DNA of 64,000 nucleotides. Origin: Euglena gracilis. Lineage: Eukaryota > Euglenida > Euglenophyceae > Euglenales. Made by a program: the position numbers and the translations under genes. The stretch covers positions 46,417,847 to 46,481,846 of the forward strand of contig CP154954.1 in NCBI GenBank assembly GCA_039621445.1. The letters run 5' to 3'. Shown here in pieces: positions 63,930-64,000 of the stretch. Under the pieces are notes generated by a model. It was given only the letters and a program-made list of their open reading frames with translations, was not told the origin of the DNA and made no database searches. Every line of letters starts with the position of its first letter. Position 1 is the stretch's first letter.

Positions 63930-64000
63930 AGTGCCACCGACCACCCAGGCGGTGCAACCTGTCAGGGGACTACGAGATCCTTCTCTCCAGGGTTGGAAAA
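63930..64000. other. Right window edge beyond element L2
   Basis: GC-balanced sequence, possibly exon-like (GTGCAACCTGTCAGGGGACT), but too short to judge. Confidence 0.2.

Overview
The window is nuclear DNA of a eukaryote. Coding sequence comes in short, GC-rich exons (GC-rich third codon positions) separated by long AT-leaning introns with GT-AG borders. There is no bacterial-style operon, no Shine-Dalgarno pattern, and no rRNA, tRNA or CRISPR locus that I can recognise. The mix of compact GC-rich exons, kilobase introns, long G or C runs and dense small DNA transposons suggests a unicellular alga or other protist, but I cannot name the organism from sequence alone.

Layout. Positions 1-1023 hold the last exon of a gene entering from the left. 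Positions about 1.8-16.8 kb are a compound tandem-repeat array: 0.7-1.2 kb units bounded by a hairpin and a pure-C tract, each with a few 163-bp sub-repeats, ending in a cleaner run of about 12 tandem 163-bp monomers (14.8-16.76 kb). Three interrupted genes follow, all on the + strand. Gene B (17,976-26,035) is a coiled-coil protein with EF-hand-like segments. Gene C (starts 26,352, exons to at least 43,167) is an ankyrin-like protein. Gene D (46,863 to at least 58,797) has a Myb/SANT-type domain. Their start and stop codons, splice sites and, at several junctions, exactly matching codon phases support these partial models.

The introns and gaps are crowded with DNA transposons that can be delimited by eye. 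(1) A pogo-like family with poly-C inverted ends inserted at TA includes one coding copy (40,479-42,856, with a decayed multi-exon DDE transposase) and six candidate non-coding relatives. Most of these repeat their own variant of a short word resembling TATAAGAAACC. (2) Several CAGGG-ended elements have 8-bp target duplications typical of hAT transposons. (3) Two 3.3-3.5 kb elements (28,779-32,248 and 60,662-63,927) have related TIRs (GACGGCCG/GGCGGCCG next to TA) and are filled with 13-19 dispersed near-perfect palindromes built on GCGCA-NN-TGCGC or GCGCATTTGCGC. I recognise no transposase in them. They are the best candidates here for something undescribed.

Other notable structures are a TIR element that carries a copy of the 5' satellite unit (47,975-49,612), decamer arrays, a 93-nt near-perfect foldback hairpin at 44.5 kb, and a possible 26-nt intron in gene D. 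Function calls for genes B-D rest on short visible motifs and should be read as tentative.
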